DNA from: CAZZKE01 sp964655005
Lineage (GTDB): Bacteria > Pseudomonadota > Alphaproteobacteria > Rhodospirillales > JABHCV01
Reading direction: 5' to 3'
Assembly (NCBI GenBank): GCA_964655005.1
Contig: CAZZKE010000097.1
Location: 1 to 8,223 of the forward strand
Length of the DNA: 8,223 bases
Made by a program: the position numbers and the translations under genes. The number at the start of each line of letters is the position of its first letter. Within the stretch, counting starts at the first letter, position 1. Below, one piece after another: positions 1 to 6,339 of the stretch. Under the pieces are notes generated by a model, which saw only the letters and a list, made by a program, of their open reading frames with translations, was not told the origin of the DNA and ran no database searches.

Positions 1-2
1 GC

Positions 3-50
3 CTGGAAGCGCAAATCTGGGACGCCATCGAGGCAAGGCTGGGGGCGTAG
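3..50 (+). CDS. gshB: Probable glutathione synthetase, C-terminal end only
   Basis: Only the last 15 codons are present, reading LEAQIWDAIEARLGA and ending in TAG; the gene continues off the left edge. The 'DAIEARL' ending resembles the C-terminus of bacterial glutathione synthetase as I recall it (the E. coli enzyme ends in a very similar string). That enzyme is the ATP-grasp ligase that adds glycine to gamma-glutamylcysteine in the cytoplasm. The neighbourhood agrees, since gshB lies just before comM in many alphaproteobacteria. So little sequence is visible that the name rests on the tail motif and on context. The reading frame is well supported because the stop is followed by non-coding sequence. 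Confidence 0.55.
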   Translation: MEAQIWDAIEARLGA

Positions 51-66
51 GGCCGGGCCCGCACCT

Positions 67-97
67 GTAAGGTTGTTGTAAGGTTGTTGTAAGGTTG
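67..97. repeat. Tandem 11-bp repeat, about 2.8 copies
   Basis: GTAAGGTTGTT occurs at 67-77 and again at 78-88, and a partial third copy (GTAAGGTTG) lies at 89-97. The core AAGGTT recurs once more at 107-112, so its four copies begin at 69, 80, 91 and 107. The first three are spaced 11 bp apart, close to one helical turn, which would put them on the same DNA face. The array lies about 85-115 bases upstream of the start codon of the VPLPA-CTERM gene, in a typical upstream-activator position. A regulator-binding role is inference only; it could also be a simple slippage repeat. Confidence 0.7.
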
Positions 98-118
98 GTG
101 GCTTACAAGGTTCCCTTG
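89..118. promoter_or_regulatory. Two small inverted repeats next to the 11-bp array
   Basis: GTAAG at 89-93 pairs with CTTAC at 102-106 across an 8-base spacer, so the third array copy is also half of an inverted repeat. Directly after it, CAAGG at 106-110 pairs with CCTTG at 114-118 around a 3-base loop. There is no T-run, so a terminator for the upstream gene is unlikely. An operator for the downstream gene is possible but not shown. Confidence 0.3.
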
Positions 119-165
119 CCGGGGGCGAATTGTACCATGGCATTGTCTCAAATTTTTAATCTAAT

Positions 166-171
166 GAGGAG
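166..171 (+). promoter_or_regulatory. Ribosome binding site of the VPLPA-CTERM gene
   Basis: GAGGAG ends nine bases before the ATG at 181. It fixes that ATG as the start in preference to an out-of-frame ATG at 95 or 137. The sequence around it (about 143-165) is AT-rich compared with the rest of the window, as expected near a promoter, but I could not place a convincing -35/-10 pair. Confidence 0.7.
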
Positions 172-180
172 TATCGTGTC

Positions 181-867
181 ATGGGGTTTACCAATTCAAT
201 CATTTTGCCGGCGTTGCTTGGGGCCGTGGCGATCGGTTTGGCGATCGCTCCCGCGCCGGTCAAGGCCGCGACGCAGACCTTCGGTGCGGGTGGCGCTGTC
301 ACGCTCGCCGACCGGTCTACAAATTTTGATACCATTGTAGAAGGTACCGGTCTGGCAAATTTTTCCGACGACGGATTGACGGTGTCATATACCGGTTTAG
401 CGACCTGTCAGGCAGGTGCTTGCGGTACTTTCCCGGGATTTGCCGGTCTTTCTGGAGGTTTCGAGTATAGCGGATCCAACAACGCCTATTTGTCCATCAG
501 CGCCACCGACGCGGGCCGGTTCTCCGGCCTTGAATTCAATATCGGCAACGGTTTTGGCAGCGGCGGTTTGAATGGGTTCTGGGAAATATTCCGGGACGGT
601 TCGTCGGTGGGTTCAAGTTCCCTGACGCTGCCAGGATACCCGACCATCCTGGGAATTTCTGATATTCTCGGATTTGACGAGCTCCGCATCGCCATGGGCC
701 CCTCTTTCTCACTACCTTTCTCATCGTTTGGCTTTGCAAATGCCGTCGCCATCGACAATCTGTCGGCGCAGATGCTTTCCGTCGTCCCTCTGCCCGCCTC
801 TCTGCCGCTGTTCTTTACCGGCCTCGCCGGCCTCGGCCTGATGCGGCGGCGGCAGCGGCGGGCCTGA
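181..867 (+). CDS. Secreted VPLPA-CTERM sorting-domain protein
   Basis: This 228-residue protein is probably exported and then sorted at the cell envelope. Residues 1-29 form a signal peptide (hydrophobic run about 8-24, likely cleavage after VKA at 27-29). The mature part is rich in Gly, Ser and Phe with no catalytic motif that I recognise. It has one cysteine pair (C76, C81) and ends in a beta-rich stretch with the FDELRI and AIDNLS segments often seen in this class. The C-terminus is a textbook sorting tail: VPLPA at 202-206, a hydrophobic helix at 207-221, then the basic tail RRRQRRA. VPLPA-CTERM is the alphaproteobacterial variant of PEP-CTERM, and a dedicated exosortase (XrtD type) is known for it. 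Such cargo is usually tied to exopolysaccharide or biofilm production. No exosortase gene lies in the window. The gene is less GC-rich than its neighbours and sits alone between gshB and comM. The sorting class is secure; the specific function is unknown. Confidence 0.88.
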   Translation: MGFTNSIILPALLGAVAIGLAIAPAPVKAATQTFGAGGAVTLADRSTNFDTIVEGTGLANFSDDGLTVSYTGLATCQAGACGTFPGFAGLSGGFEYSGSNNAYLSISATDAGRFSGLEFNIGNGFGSGGLNGFWEIFRDGSSVGSSSLTLPGYPTILGISDILGFDELRIAMGPSFSLPFSSFGFANAVAIDNLSAQMLSVVPLPASLPLFFTGLAGLGLMRRRQRRA

Positions 868-956
868 CACGAGTCCGGTTCGATTCTTTTGCTGGTGTTC
901 TTTGTTTGTTCCGTATAGGCTCAAGGCCGGTATGGAACGGCAGGGAGCCCCGGTGA

Positions 957-2507
957 ATGGTTGCGCGGGTCAATACGGTCGCCTTTCGCGGCATCGATGT
1001 GCTGGATGTGGACGTGCAGGTGCAGATGGCGTCTGGATTGCCCGCCTTTACTATCGTCGGCCTGCCCGACAAGGCGGTGTCAGAGGCCCGCGAACGGGTC
1101 CGCGCGGCCCTTAATTCCATCGGCCTGGCGCTGCCGCCGAAGCGCATTACCGTTAATCTGGCCCCCGCCGATGTGGCCAAGGAAGGCTCCCACTTCGATC
1201 TGGCCATCGCGCTCGGGTTGCTGGCCGATATGGGGGTGATACCGCCCGAAGACGCCGGGCGCTATCTGGTGCTCGGCGAATTGGCGCTGGATGGTTCGTT
1301 AAGCCCGGTCGGCGGCGTGCTGCCCGCCGCCATTCACGCCGCCGCCCGCGATTTGGGGCTGATCTGTCCGGGCGTGCAGGGCGGCGAGGCGGCCTGGTCC
1401 GGCAACGACGGGGTGCTGGCGCCGGACGATCTGGTGCAGTTGATTAACCATTTCAAGGGCGTCCAGCTATTGCGCCCGCCGGTACCCGGAGCCGCCGAAG
1501 ACCCCGCCGCCTATCCCGATCTGGCCGATATCAAAGGCCAGGAAAGCGCCAGGCGGGCGCTGGAAATAGCCGCCGCCGGGGGCCATAACCTGCTTATGAA
1601 CGGGCCGCCGGGTTCGGGTAAATCCATGCTGGCGGCTCGCTTGCCGGGCCTGTTGCCGCCTCTGGACGCGGAAGAAATTCTGGAAACCAGCATGATCCAG
1701 AGCCTGGCCGGGGTGCTGGTCGGCGGGACGCTGAGCCGCCGCCGGCCATTCCGCGACCCGCATCATTCGGCGTCTCAGGCGGCCCTGGTCGGCGGCGGCC
1801 GCAAGGCCCTGCCGGGTGAAGTCTCGCTGGCCCATCTTGGGGTGCTGTTTCTCGACGAATTGCCGGAATTTGGCCGCGCCGCCCTGGAGGCCCTGCGCCA
1901 GCCCCTGGAAGGCGGCACCACCACGGTGGCCCGGGCCAATGCCCATGTAACCTATCCGTCGCGGTTTCAACTGATCGCGGCGATGAACCCCTGCCGCTGC
2001 GGCTATCTCGACGATCCGGGTCAGGCCTGCTCGCGGGCGCCGCGCTGCGCCGCCGACTATCAGGCCAAAATTTCCGGGCCGCTGTTCGACCGTATCGACC
2101 TGCATGTGGATGTGCCCGCCGTTTCCATCGCCGACCTGTCGTTGCCGCCGGCGGCGGAATCATCGGCGCCGGTCGCGGCCCGCGTCGCCGCCGCCCGCGC
2201 CATCCAGAAAAAACGCTACGCGAAACACCCCGGCGCCCGCACCAACGCCGATGCCGATGGGGTCCTGCTGGAACAGGTCGTCGCCCCCGACGGCCCGGCG
2301 CGGGCGTTGCTGGGCGAGGCCGCCGACCGCATGGGATTGTCGGCCAGGGGGTATCACCGGGTACTGCGGGTGGCGCGCACCCTGGCCGACCTGGATACCG
2401 TGGAAAGCGGCGGCGGGGAGGCGACCGTCGGGCGCATCCATATCGCCGAGGCGCTATCCTATCGCCGTATCGCCCCGGGTCGCGGGGCGCTCAGACGCCC
2501 GGCCTAG
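957..2507 (+). CDS. comM: ComM/YifB-family Mg-chelatase-like AAA+ ATPase
   Basis: The 516-residue protein matches the YifB/ComM family in length and layout. An N-terminal Lon-protease-like (ChlI) domain covers about residues 1-170, with the family string GLPAFTIVGLPD near the start. The central AAA+ domain has Walker A GPPGSGKS at 216-223, Walker B VLFLDE at 296-301, and a conserved cysteine cluster (C346, C348, C358, C364) that may bind metal. A GPLFDRIDLHVDVP segment follows, and the C-terminal Mg-chelatase-like helical domain contains LSARGYHRVLRVARTLADL. In naturally competent bacteria ComM is a hexameric helicase that drives branch migration of incoming DNA during recombination; in other bacteria the role is less clear. 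GGGAG at 943-947 supports the ATG at 957. The last 17 bases overlap the end of the convergent transporter gene. Confidence 0.95.
   Translation: MVARVNTVAFRGIDVLDVDVQVQMASGLPAFTIVGLPDKAVSEARERVRAALNSIGLALPPKRITVNLAPADVAKEGSHFDLAIALGLLADMGVIPPEDAGRYLVLGELALDGSLSPVGGVLPAAIHAAARDLGLICPGVQGGEAAWSGNDGVLAPDDLVQLINHFKGVQLLRPPVPGAAEDPAAYPDLADIKGQESARRALEIAAAGGHNLLMNGPPGSGKSMLAARLPGLLPPLDAEEILETSMIQSLAGVLVGGTLSRRRPFRDPHHSASQAALVGGGRKALPGEVSLAHLGVLFLDELPEFGRAALEALRQPLEGGTTTVARANAHVTYPSRFQLIAAMNPCRCGYLDDPGQACSRAPRCAADYQAKISGPLFDRIDLHVDVPAVSIADLSLPPAAESSAPVAARVAAARAIQKKRYAKHPGARTNADADGVLLEQVVAPDGPARALLGEAADRMGLSARGYHRVLRVARTLADLDTVESGGGEATVGRIHIAEALSYRRIAPGRGALRRPA
2471..2489. other. GC-rich hairpin at the comM/transporter junction
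   Basis: CGCCCC at 2471-2476 pairs with GGGGCG at 2484-2489 across a 7-base loop. It lies inside the last codons of comM and, on the minus strand, immediately after the stop codon of the transporter gene. No T-run follows on either strand, so it does not meet the usual intrinsic terminator pattern. It could still slow transcription or protect the 3' end of the his-operon transcript. Confidence 0.3.
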
Positions 2508-3462
2508 AGTTATCCGCATCGACCGACACGATTACCGGCACCGGGTCGGCGGCCAGCAGGGCCTGTCGCGCCGCCTTTTTCCCGGCCCGCGCCGCCAGGG
2601 TTTCGCGGTGAACCAGATAGAGGCCGCTGCCGACGATAATGCCGGCCCCCGTCCAGACCGCGTTTTCGGGAATATCGCCCCAGAACAGGTATCCCAGCAG
2701 CGCCGCCCACACCAGGGACGTGTATTCGAACGGCGCCAGTAGGCCGACCGGGGCCAGATTAAAGGCCCGGGTCAGGCAATACTGGCCGCCGGCGGCGAGC
2801 CCGGCCATGGCCAGCAAAATCCCGCTATCCCTGACCGGCATGGCGACAAACAGCAGCGGCAGGGCGGCGCTGCCGATCACGGCGAGGCCCAGATTATAGT
2901 AAAATACCTGTTTGAAAACACCCTCGCTGGGGCCGAGCCAGCGGGTCGCCAGCATCATCAGCGCGTAGGACGCCCCGGCCCCGATGGCGTACATGGTGGC
3001 CGTCTGGAAAACCGCGCCGCCGGGGCGCGCCGCGATCACCACACCGACAAAGCCGATGCCGACCGCCGCCCAGCGATGCGGCCCGACCCGTTCCTTGAAC
3101 AGCAGCGCCGACAACGCGGTCATCAGGAACGTGGCGCCACCGAAAAACACCACCGTGGTATCGGCCAGCGGCATGGTCCGGAGCGCCGAAAAGAACAGGA
3201 AGGGGGCGAAAAATCCGACCCCGACACGTAATAAGTGACCGCCGGGCCGGGCCGATTTAAGCGCCGCCATGCCGCCCAGCCGCGGCAGCAGGCACAACAT
3301 GCCGATGACGATGATCCAGCCGCGCAGGGCGAGGATTTGCAGCACCGAATAATCGGCCCCGACCAGCCGCTTGGCGACACTGTCCATGATTGACAGCAGG
3401 CCGACACCGGCCAGGATCAGGGCCATTCCGGCGAGGTTGTGCGGCTCGGGCCGGTCGGTCAT
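2491..3462 (-). CDS. EamA/DMT-superfamily inner-membrane transporter
   Basis: The 323-residue protein is very hydrophobic and has the two-repeat layout of drug/metabolite transporters: about ten membrane helices in two EamA halves (roughly 11-140 and 155-290). Family-like stretches include ADTTVVFFGGATFLMTALSA and the second-half segment LLAPFEYTSLVWAALLGYLF. About 35 basic or neutral residues follow the last helix as a cytoplasmic tail. Members export or import small metabolites such as amino acids or nucleotide-related compounds, and the substrate cannot be read from sequence. It is the last gene of the his run, with 8 bases between the hinT-like stop and its ATG. No Shine-Dalgarno is visible before that ATG, so translation probably depends on coupling to the upstream gene. 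M13 is an in-frame alternative start but has no better ribosome binding site. Its 3' end overlaps comM by 17 bases, tail to tail. Confidence 0.9.
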   Translation of the reverse strand: MTDRPEPHNLAGMALILAGVGLLSIMDSVAKRLVGADYSVLQILALRGWIIVIGMLCLLPRLGGMAALKSARPGGHLLRVGVGFFAPFLFFSALRTMPLADTTVVFFGGATFLMTALSALLFKERVGPHRWAAVGIGFVGVVIAARPGGAVFQTATMYAIGAGASYALMMLATRWLGPSEGVFKQVFYYNLGLAVIGSAALPLLFVAMPVRDSGILLAMAGLAAGGQYCLTRAFNLAPVGLLAPFEYTSLVWAALLGYLFWGDIPENAVWTGAGIIVGSGLYLVHRETLAARAGKKAARQALLAADPVPVIVSVDADNSRPGV

Positions 3463-3470
3463 TTGTTGCG

Positions 3471-3839
3471 TCAGTCGTCGAAGCGCTTGATCATGCGCCC
3501 CAGGTCGCGCCCGGCGAAAATGTGGACATGCAGGTGCGGCACTTCCTGATGGGCGTCGGGGCCATTGTTGGCGAGCGTCCGGTAACCGGCATCGACCAGC
3601 CCCAGGTCGCGGGCAACCAGGCCGACGGCGCGGATGAAGCCGGCGATTTCGGCTTCCGTGGCGCGGTCCGAAAAATCGTCCATGTTGACATAGGCACCCT
3701 TGGGGATCACCAGCACATGCACCGGGGCCTGCGGCGCGATGTCGCGAAAGGCCAGCGCGTAGTCGTCTTCATAAACCCGGTCGCAGGGTATTTCGCCGCG
3801 CAGGATTTTGGCGAAAATATTGTCGTCGTCGTAAGTCAT
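3471..3839 (-). CDS. hinT: HIT-family (HinT-like) nucleoside phosphoramidate hydrolase
   Basis: This 122-residue cytoplasmic protein carries the histidine triad HLHVH at 102-106, in the context PHLHVHIFAG; by family knowledge the central triad histidine is the nucleophile. Other HinT features are NIFAKILRGEIP near the N-terminus, HVLVIPKGAY at 41-50, and NNGPDAHQEV just before the triad. HinT enzymes hydrolyse AMP-N-linked amines and aminoacyl adenylates. The ATG is preceded by a strong GGAGG within the 15-base gap after hisE. A HIT gene next to hisE is a recurring alphaproteobacterial arrangement. The physiological substrate here is unknown, and a general HIT-domain label is the cautious alternative. 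Confidence 0.9.
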   Translation of the reverse strand: MTYDDDNIFAKILRGEIPCDRVYEDDYALAFRDIAPQAPVHVLVIPKGAYVNMDDFSDRATEAEIAGFIRAVGLVARDLGLVDAGYRTLANNGPDAHQEVPHLHVHIFAGRDLGRMIKRFDD

Positions 3840-3854
3840 GGTCGGCCCCTCCGG

Positions 3855-4193
3855 CTATTTTTTCGGCCGCGCGTTTTTTTCATCGATCCCCGAGATGCCT
3901 TCGCGGCGTTGCAGTTCGGCCCACACCTCGGCGGGGTCGATCTCCATCTCCGCCCACAACACCAGCAGGTGATATAGCAGGTCGGCGCTTTCACGGATAA
4001 CCTCGTTTTCGCCCTCGTCCAGGGCCGCGACTATGGTCTCGGTCGCCTCTTCGCCCAGCTTGCGGGCGATTTCGCCGCGCCCGCGGGCCAGCAGTTTGGC
4101 CGTGTAGGAACTTTCCGGACTGTGGCCGTGGCGGCTTTTGATAACATCGAAAAGGCCTTCGAGTACGCCGCTGTCGGGAATATTATCGATCAT
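3855..4193 (-). CDS. hisE: Phosphoribosyl-ATP pyrophosphohydrolase
   Basis: HisE performs the second step of histidine synthesis, removing pyrophosphate from phosphoribosyl-ATP to give phosphoribosyl-AMP. The 112-residue protein is a stand-alone HisE, not fused to HisI. It has the MazG-like all-alpha fold signature: KLGEEATE (about 46-52) supplies the first metal-binding glutamates, and RESADLLYHLLV (67-78) supplies the second E/D pair (E68, D71). The N-terminal stretch VIKSRHGHSPESSYTAKL is typical. Its ATG lies only 3 bases after the hisF stop, with GAGGG at the end of hisF as the ribosome binding site. Co-translation with hisF is therefore likely. Confidence 0.95.
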   Translation of the reverse strand: MIDNIPDSGVLEGLFDVIKSRHGHSPESSYTAKLLARGRGEIARKLGEEATETIVAALDEGENEVIRESADLLYHLLVLWAEMEIDPAEVWAELQRREGISGIDEKNARPKK

Positions 4194-4196
4194 GGA

Positions 4197-4967
4197 TCAG
4201 CCCTCGCCGTTGGGGCGGACGGGAATGCCCGCCGCCGCCATGTAGTTTTTCGCCTGCCCTATGGTAAAGCTGCCGAAGTGAAAAATCGAGGCCGCAAGCA
4301 CCGCCGAGGCGTGGCCGTCGCGGATGCCCTCGACCAGATGTTGCAGCGTGCCGACCCCGCCCGAGGCAATCACCGGCACGCTAACCGCGTCCGATATGGC
4401 CCGGGTCAGCGGGATGTTGAAGCCCTGTTTGGTGCCGTCCCGGTCCATCGAGGTCAGCAGGATTTCCCCGGCCCCGCAAGCGGCCATGCGCCGGCTCCAC
4501 TCAACGGCGTCGATGCCGGTGGCGTTGCGGCCGCCGTGGGTGAATATCTCGAAACTGTCCGGGCCGGTCGATTTGGCGTCGACCGAGACCACGATACACT
4601 GCGAGCCGAATTTTTCGGCGGCCCGGCGCACGAAATCCGGGTCCTTGACGGCGGCGGTGTTGATCGACACCTTGTCGGCCCCGGCCAGCAGCAGGCGGCG
4701 AATGTCTTCGGTGGTGCGGATGCCGCCGCCGACGGTCAGCGGCATGAAGCATTTTTCCGCCGTCCTGGAAACCACCTCGAAGATGGTGTCGCGGCCCTCG
4801 TGGCTGGCGGTTATATCCAGAAACGTCAGCTCGTCGGCGCCGGCCTTGTCGTACAGGCTGGCCTGTTCGACCGGATCGCCGGCATCGATCAGATCGACGA
4901 AATTGACCCCCTTGACGACCCGTCCGCCGTGCACGTCAAGGCACGGTATGATGCGGGCCTTCAACAT
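4197..4967 (-). CDS. hisF: Imidazole glycerol phosphate synthase, cyclase subunit
   Basis: HisF is the (beta/alpha)8 barrel subunit that uses ammonia from HisH to convert PRFAR into imidazole glycerol phosphate and AICAR. The 256-residue length is normal. Both catalytic aspartates are at the canonical positions: D11 in IIPCLDVHGG and D130 in IVVSVDAK. The phosphate-binding glycine motifs are intact (LTVGGGIRTTEDI near 78-89 and VIASGGVGTL further on), as is DRDGTKQGFN. The ATG overlaps the end of hisA by 7 bases, so the two are probably translationally coupled. Its partner hisH is in the same operon, two genes upstream. Confidence 0.97.
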   Translation of the reverse strand: MLKARIIPCLDVHGGRVVKGVNFVDLIDAGDPVEQASLYDKAGADELTFLDITASHEGRDTIFEVVSRTAEKCFMPLTVGGGIRTTEDIRRLLLAGADKVSINTAAVKDPDFVRRAAEKFGSQCIVVSVDAKSTGPDSFEIFTHGGRNATGIDAVEWSRRMAACGAGEILLTSMDRDGTKQGFNIPLTRAISDAVSVPVIASGGVGTLQHLVEGIRDGHASAVLAASIFHFGSFTIGQAKNYMAAAGIPVRPNGEG

Positions 4968-5686
4968 TTCAGCAGCGCCGTCGCCAGGGCCGGATCGATG
5001 CGCCCGTCATATACGGCGCGACCGCTGATGACCCCTTCCAGCAGGTCGCCGCCAAGCTCCTTTAGCGCTTGCAGGTCGGCCATCGACGACACCCCGCCCG
5101 AGGCGATCACCGGCGTCGAAATGGCCCCGGCCAGCTTGACGGTGGCTTCCACGTTGGGGCCGGCCATGGCCCCGTCGCGGCCGATGTCGGTGAAGATGAT
5201 GGCGCTGACCCCGGCGTCCTCGAACTTGTCGGCCAGTTCGAAACTGGTGATTTTGGAAACTTCCGCCCAGCCCTCGACGGCGACCAGGCCGTTCCGGGCA
5301 TCGATGCCGACGGCGACCCGGCCCGGGAATTCGCGACAGGCATGGCGCACAAGGTCGGGATCGCGCAGCGCCACGGTGCCCAGAATAACCCGCGCCACAC
5401 CGGCTTCCAGCCAATGGGCGATGGTCCGCATGTCGCGAATGCCGCCGCCCAGCTGCACCGGTATCCGGATGGCGGCAAGGATCGATTCGACCGCTTCCGA
5501 ATTAACCGGCTGACCTTCGAAAGCGCCATTCAGATCGACCACGTGCAGCCATTCGCAACCGGCGGCGGCGAAGCTGCGGGCCTGTTCGCCGGGGGCGTCG
5601 CTGAACACCGTGGCGCTTTCCATGTCGCCATGGACAAGGCGCACGCACGAGCCGTCCTTTAAATCAATGGCCGGAAAAAAAATCAT
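4961..5686 (-). CDS. hisA: ProFAR isomerase (phosphoribosylformimino-AICAR-P isomerase)
   Basis: HisA opens the ribose ring of ProFAR to give PRFAR, the substrate of HisFH. From the chosen start the protein has 241 residues. The acid/base aspartates fall where expected: D8 in FPAIDLKDG and D129 in VAVGIDARNG. The barrel phosphate motifs QLGGGIRD and IASGGVSSM and the segment IFTDIGRDGAMAGPN are also present. An ATG 15 bases further upstream (at 5701) would add MGSLK and overlap hisH by 13 bases. I chose the ATG at 5684-5686 because it gives the family N-terminus (MIFFPAIDL) and lies 2 bases after the hisH stop. Neither start has a clear Shine-Dalgarno, which suggests coupling to hisH. A run of eight T residues directly follows the start codon on the coding strand. 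Confidence 0.95.
   Translation of the reverse strand: MIFFPAIDLKDGSCVRLVHGDMESATVFSDAPGEQARSFAAAGCEWLHVVDLNGAFEGQPVNSEAVESILAAIRIPVQLGGGIRDMRTIAHWLEAGVARVILGTVALRDPDLVRHACREFPGRVAVGIDARNGLVAVEGWAEVSKITSFELADKFEDAGVSAIIFTDIGRDGAMAGPNVEATVKLAGAISTPVIASGGVSSMADLQALKELGGDLLEGVISGRAVYDGRIDPALATALLKC
5675..5682. repeat. A8/T8 homopolymer inside hisA codons 2-5
   Basis: Eight A residues on the + strand (T on the coding strand) lie immediately after the hisA start, encoding Ile-Phe-Phe. It is the longest homopolymer I noticed in this GC-rich window. It is a possible slippage site, or simply a way to keep the start of the mRNA unstructured. The reading frame is intact here. Confidence 0.6.
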
Positions 5687-5688
5687 CT

Positions 5689-6336
5689 TCAGGGAACCCA
5701 TTTCAAAAAATTACCGATCAGGTGCAGGCCGACCCGCTGACTTTTTTCCGGGTGGAACTGACAGCCGATCATGTTGTCACGACCGACCGCCGCCGTTACC
5801 GGGCCGCCGTAATCGGCGGTCGCCAGAACATGGTCCGGGTTATCGCAATGCAGATGGTAGCCATGCACATAATAAGTGTGCGGCTGGCCGGTCAGGCCTT
5901 CGAACAGCGGGTGTTCCGGGCTGGTGACAAGCAGTTCGTTCCAGCCCATATGTGGAATTTTCAGCGAAGAATCATCGGGCCGCAACGGCTCGACCGATCC
6001 GCCGATCCAGTCCAGCCCCGGATGTTCGCCGTGTTCCAGGCCCCTGCTGGCCATCAGCTGCATGCCGACGCAGATACCGAAAAAGGGTATCCCCCGCCCG
6101 ATCACCGCCTCAGTCAGGGCATCGACCATGCCGTCCAGGCCGACCAGCCCGGCCCGGCAATCGGCAAAGGCGCCGACGCCGGGCAGCACGATATGGCTGG
6201 CCCGGCGGACCAGTTCGGGGTCTGCCGTGACGGTCACGTCCAGGCCCGAAAGGCCGCTATCCGTGGCCGCCCTGGCGAACGACTTGGCCGCCGAACGCAA
6301 ATTCCCCGATCCGTAATCGATAATGGCGACGGTCAT
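5689..6336 (-). CDS. hisH: Imidazole glycerol phosphate synthase, glutamine amidotransferase subunit
   Basis: HisH is the class I glutaminase that feeds ammonia to HisF. The 215-residue protein starts with the typical VAIIDYGSGNLRS and contains the oxyanion segment LPGVGAF. The catalytic triad is complete: nucleophile C89 in GICVGMQ, and H195 and E197 in QFHPEKS. The HMGWNEL and YYVHGYH segments of bacterial HisH are also present. The ATG follows the DUF2628 stop by 3 bases, and GGGAC lies just upstream as a modest ribosome binding site. Its stop is 2 bases before the preferred hisA start. Confidence 0.97.
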   Translation of the reverse strand: MTVAIIDYGSGNLRSAAKSFARAATDSGLSGLDVTVTADPELVRRASHIVLPGVGAFADCRAGLVGLDGMVDALTEAVIGRGIPFFGICVGMQLMASRGLEHGEHPGLDWIGGSVEPLRPDDSSLKIPHMGWNELLVTSPEHPLFEGLTGQPHTYYVHGYHLHCDNPDHVLATADYGGPVTAAVGRDNMIGCQFHPEKSQRVGLHLIGNFLKWVP

Positions 6337-6339
6337 TCC

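Noticed and set aside
50..60. GGGC-CGG-GCCC hairpin after the gshB-like stop considered as a terminator
   Set aside because: Only a 4-bp stem with no T-run after it.
99..119. TGGC...TTGC pair considered as a sigma-54 promoter for the VPLPA-CTERM gene
   Set aside because: The two elements (99-102 and 116-119) are 13 bases apart, whereas sigma-54 sites need 7 between these blocks.
889..919. TTGCTG ... TATAGG considered as a comM promoter
   Set aside because: The spacer is 19 bases and the boxes are weak. The 89-base gap before comM probably holds a promoter, but I cannot place it.
1467..2163. Overlapping minus-strand frames of 212 and 189 codons inside comM
   Set aside because: They are antisense to the Walker motifs of comM and have Arg/Gly/Pro-rich compositions typical of spurious frames.
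3390..3977. 195-codon + strand frame across the hinT-like gene
   Set aside because: Antisense to a gene with a perfect histidine triad, and it has no ribosome binding site or recognisable domain.
4122..5513. 463-codon open frame on the + strand antisense to hisE, hisF and hisA
   Set aside because: It lies entirely opposite three genes with intact catalytic motifs. Long antisense frames are expected in high-GC DNA, and the translation resembles no family I know.
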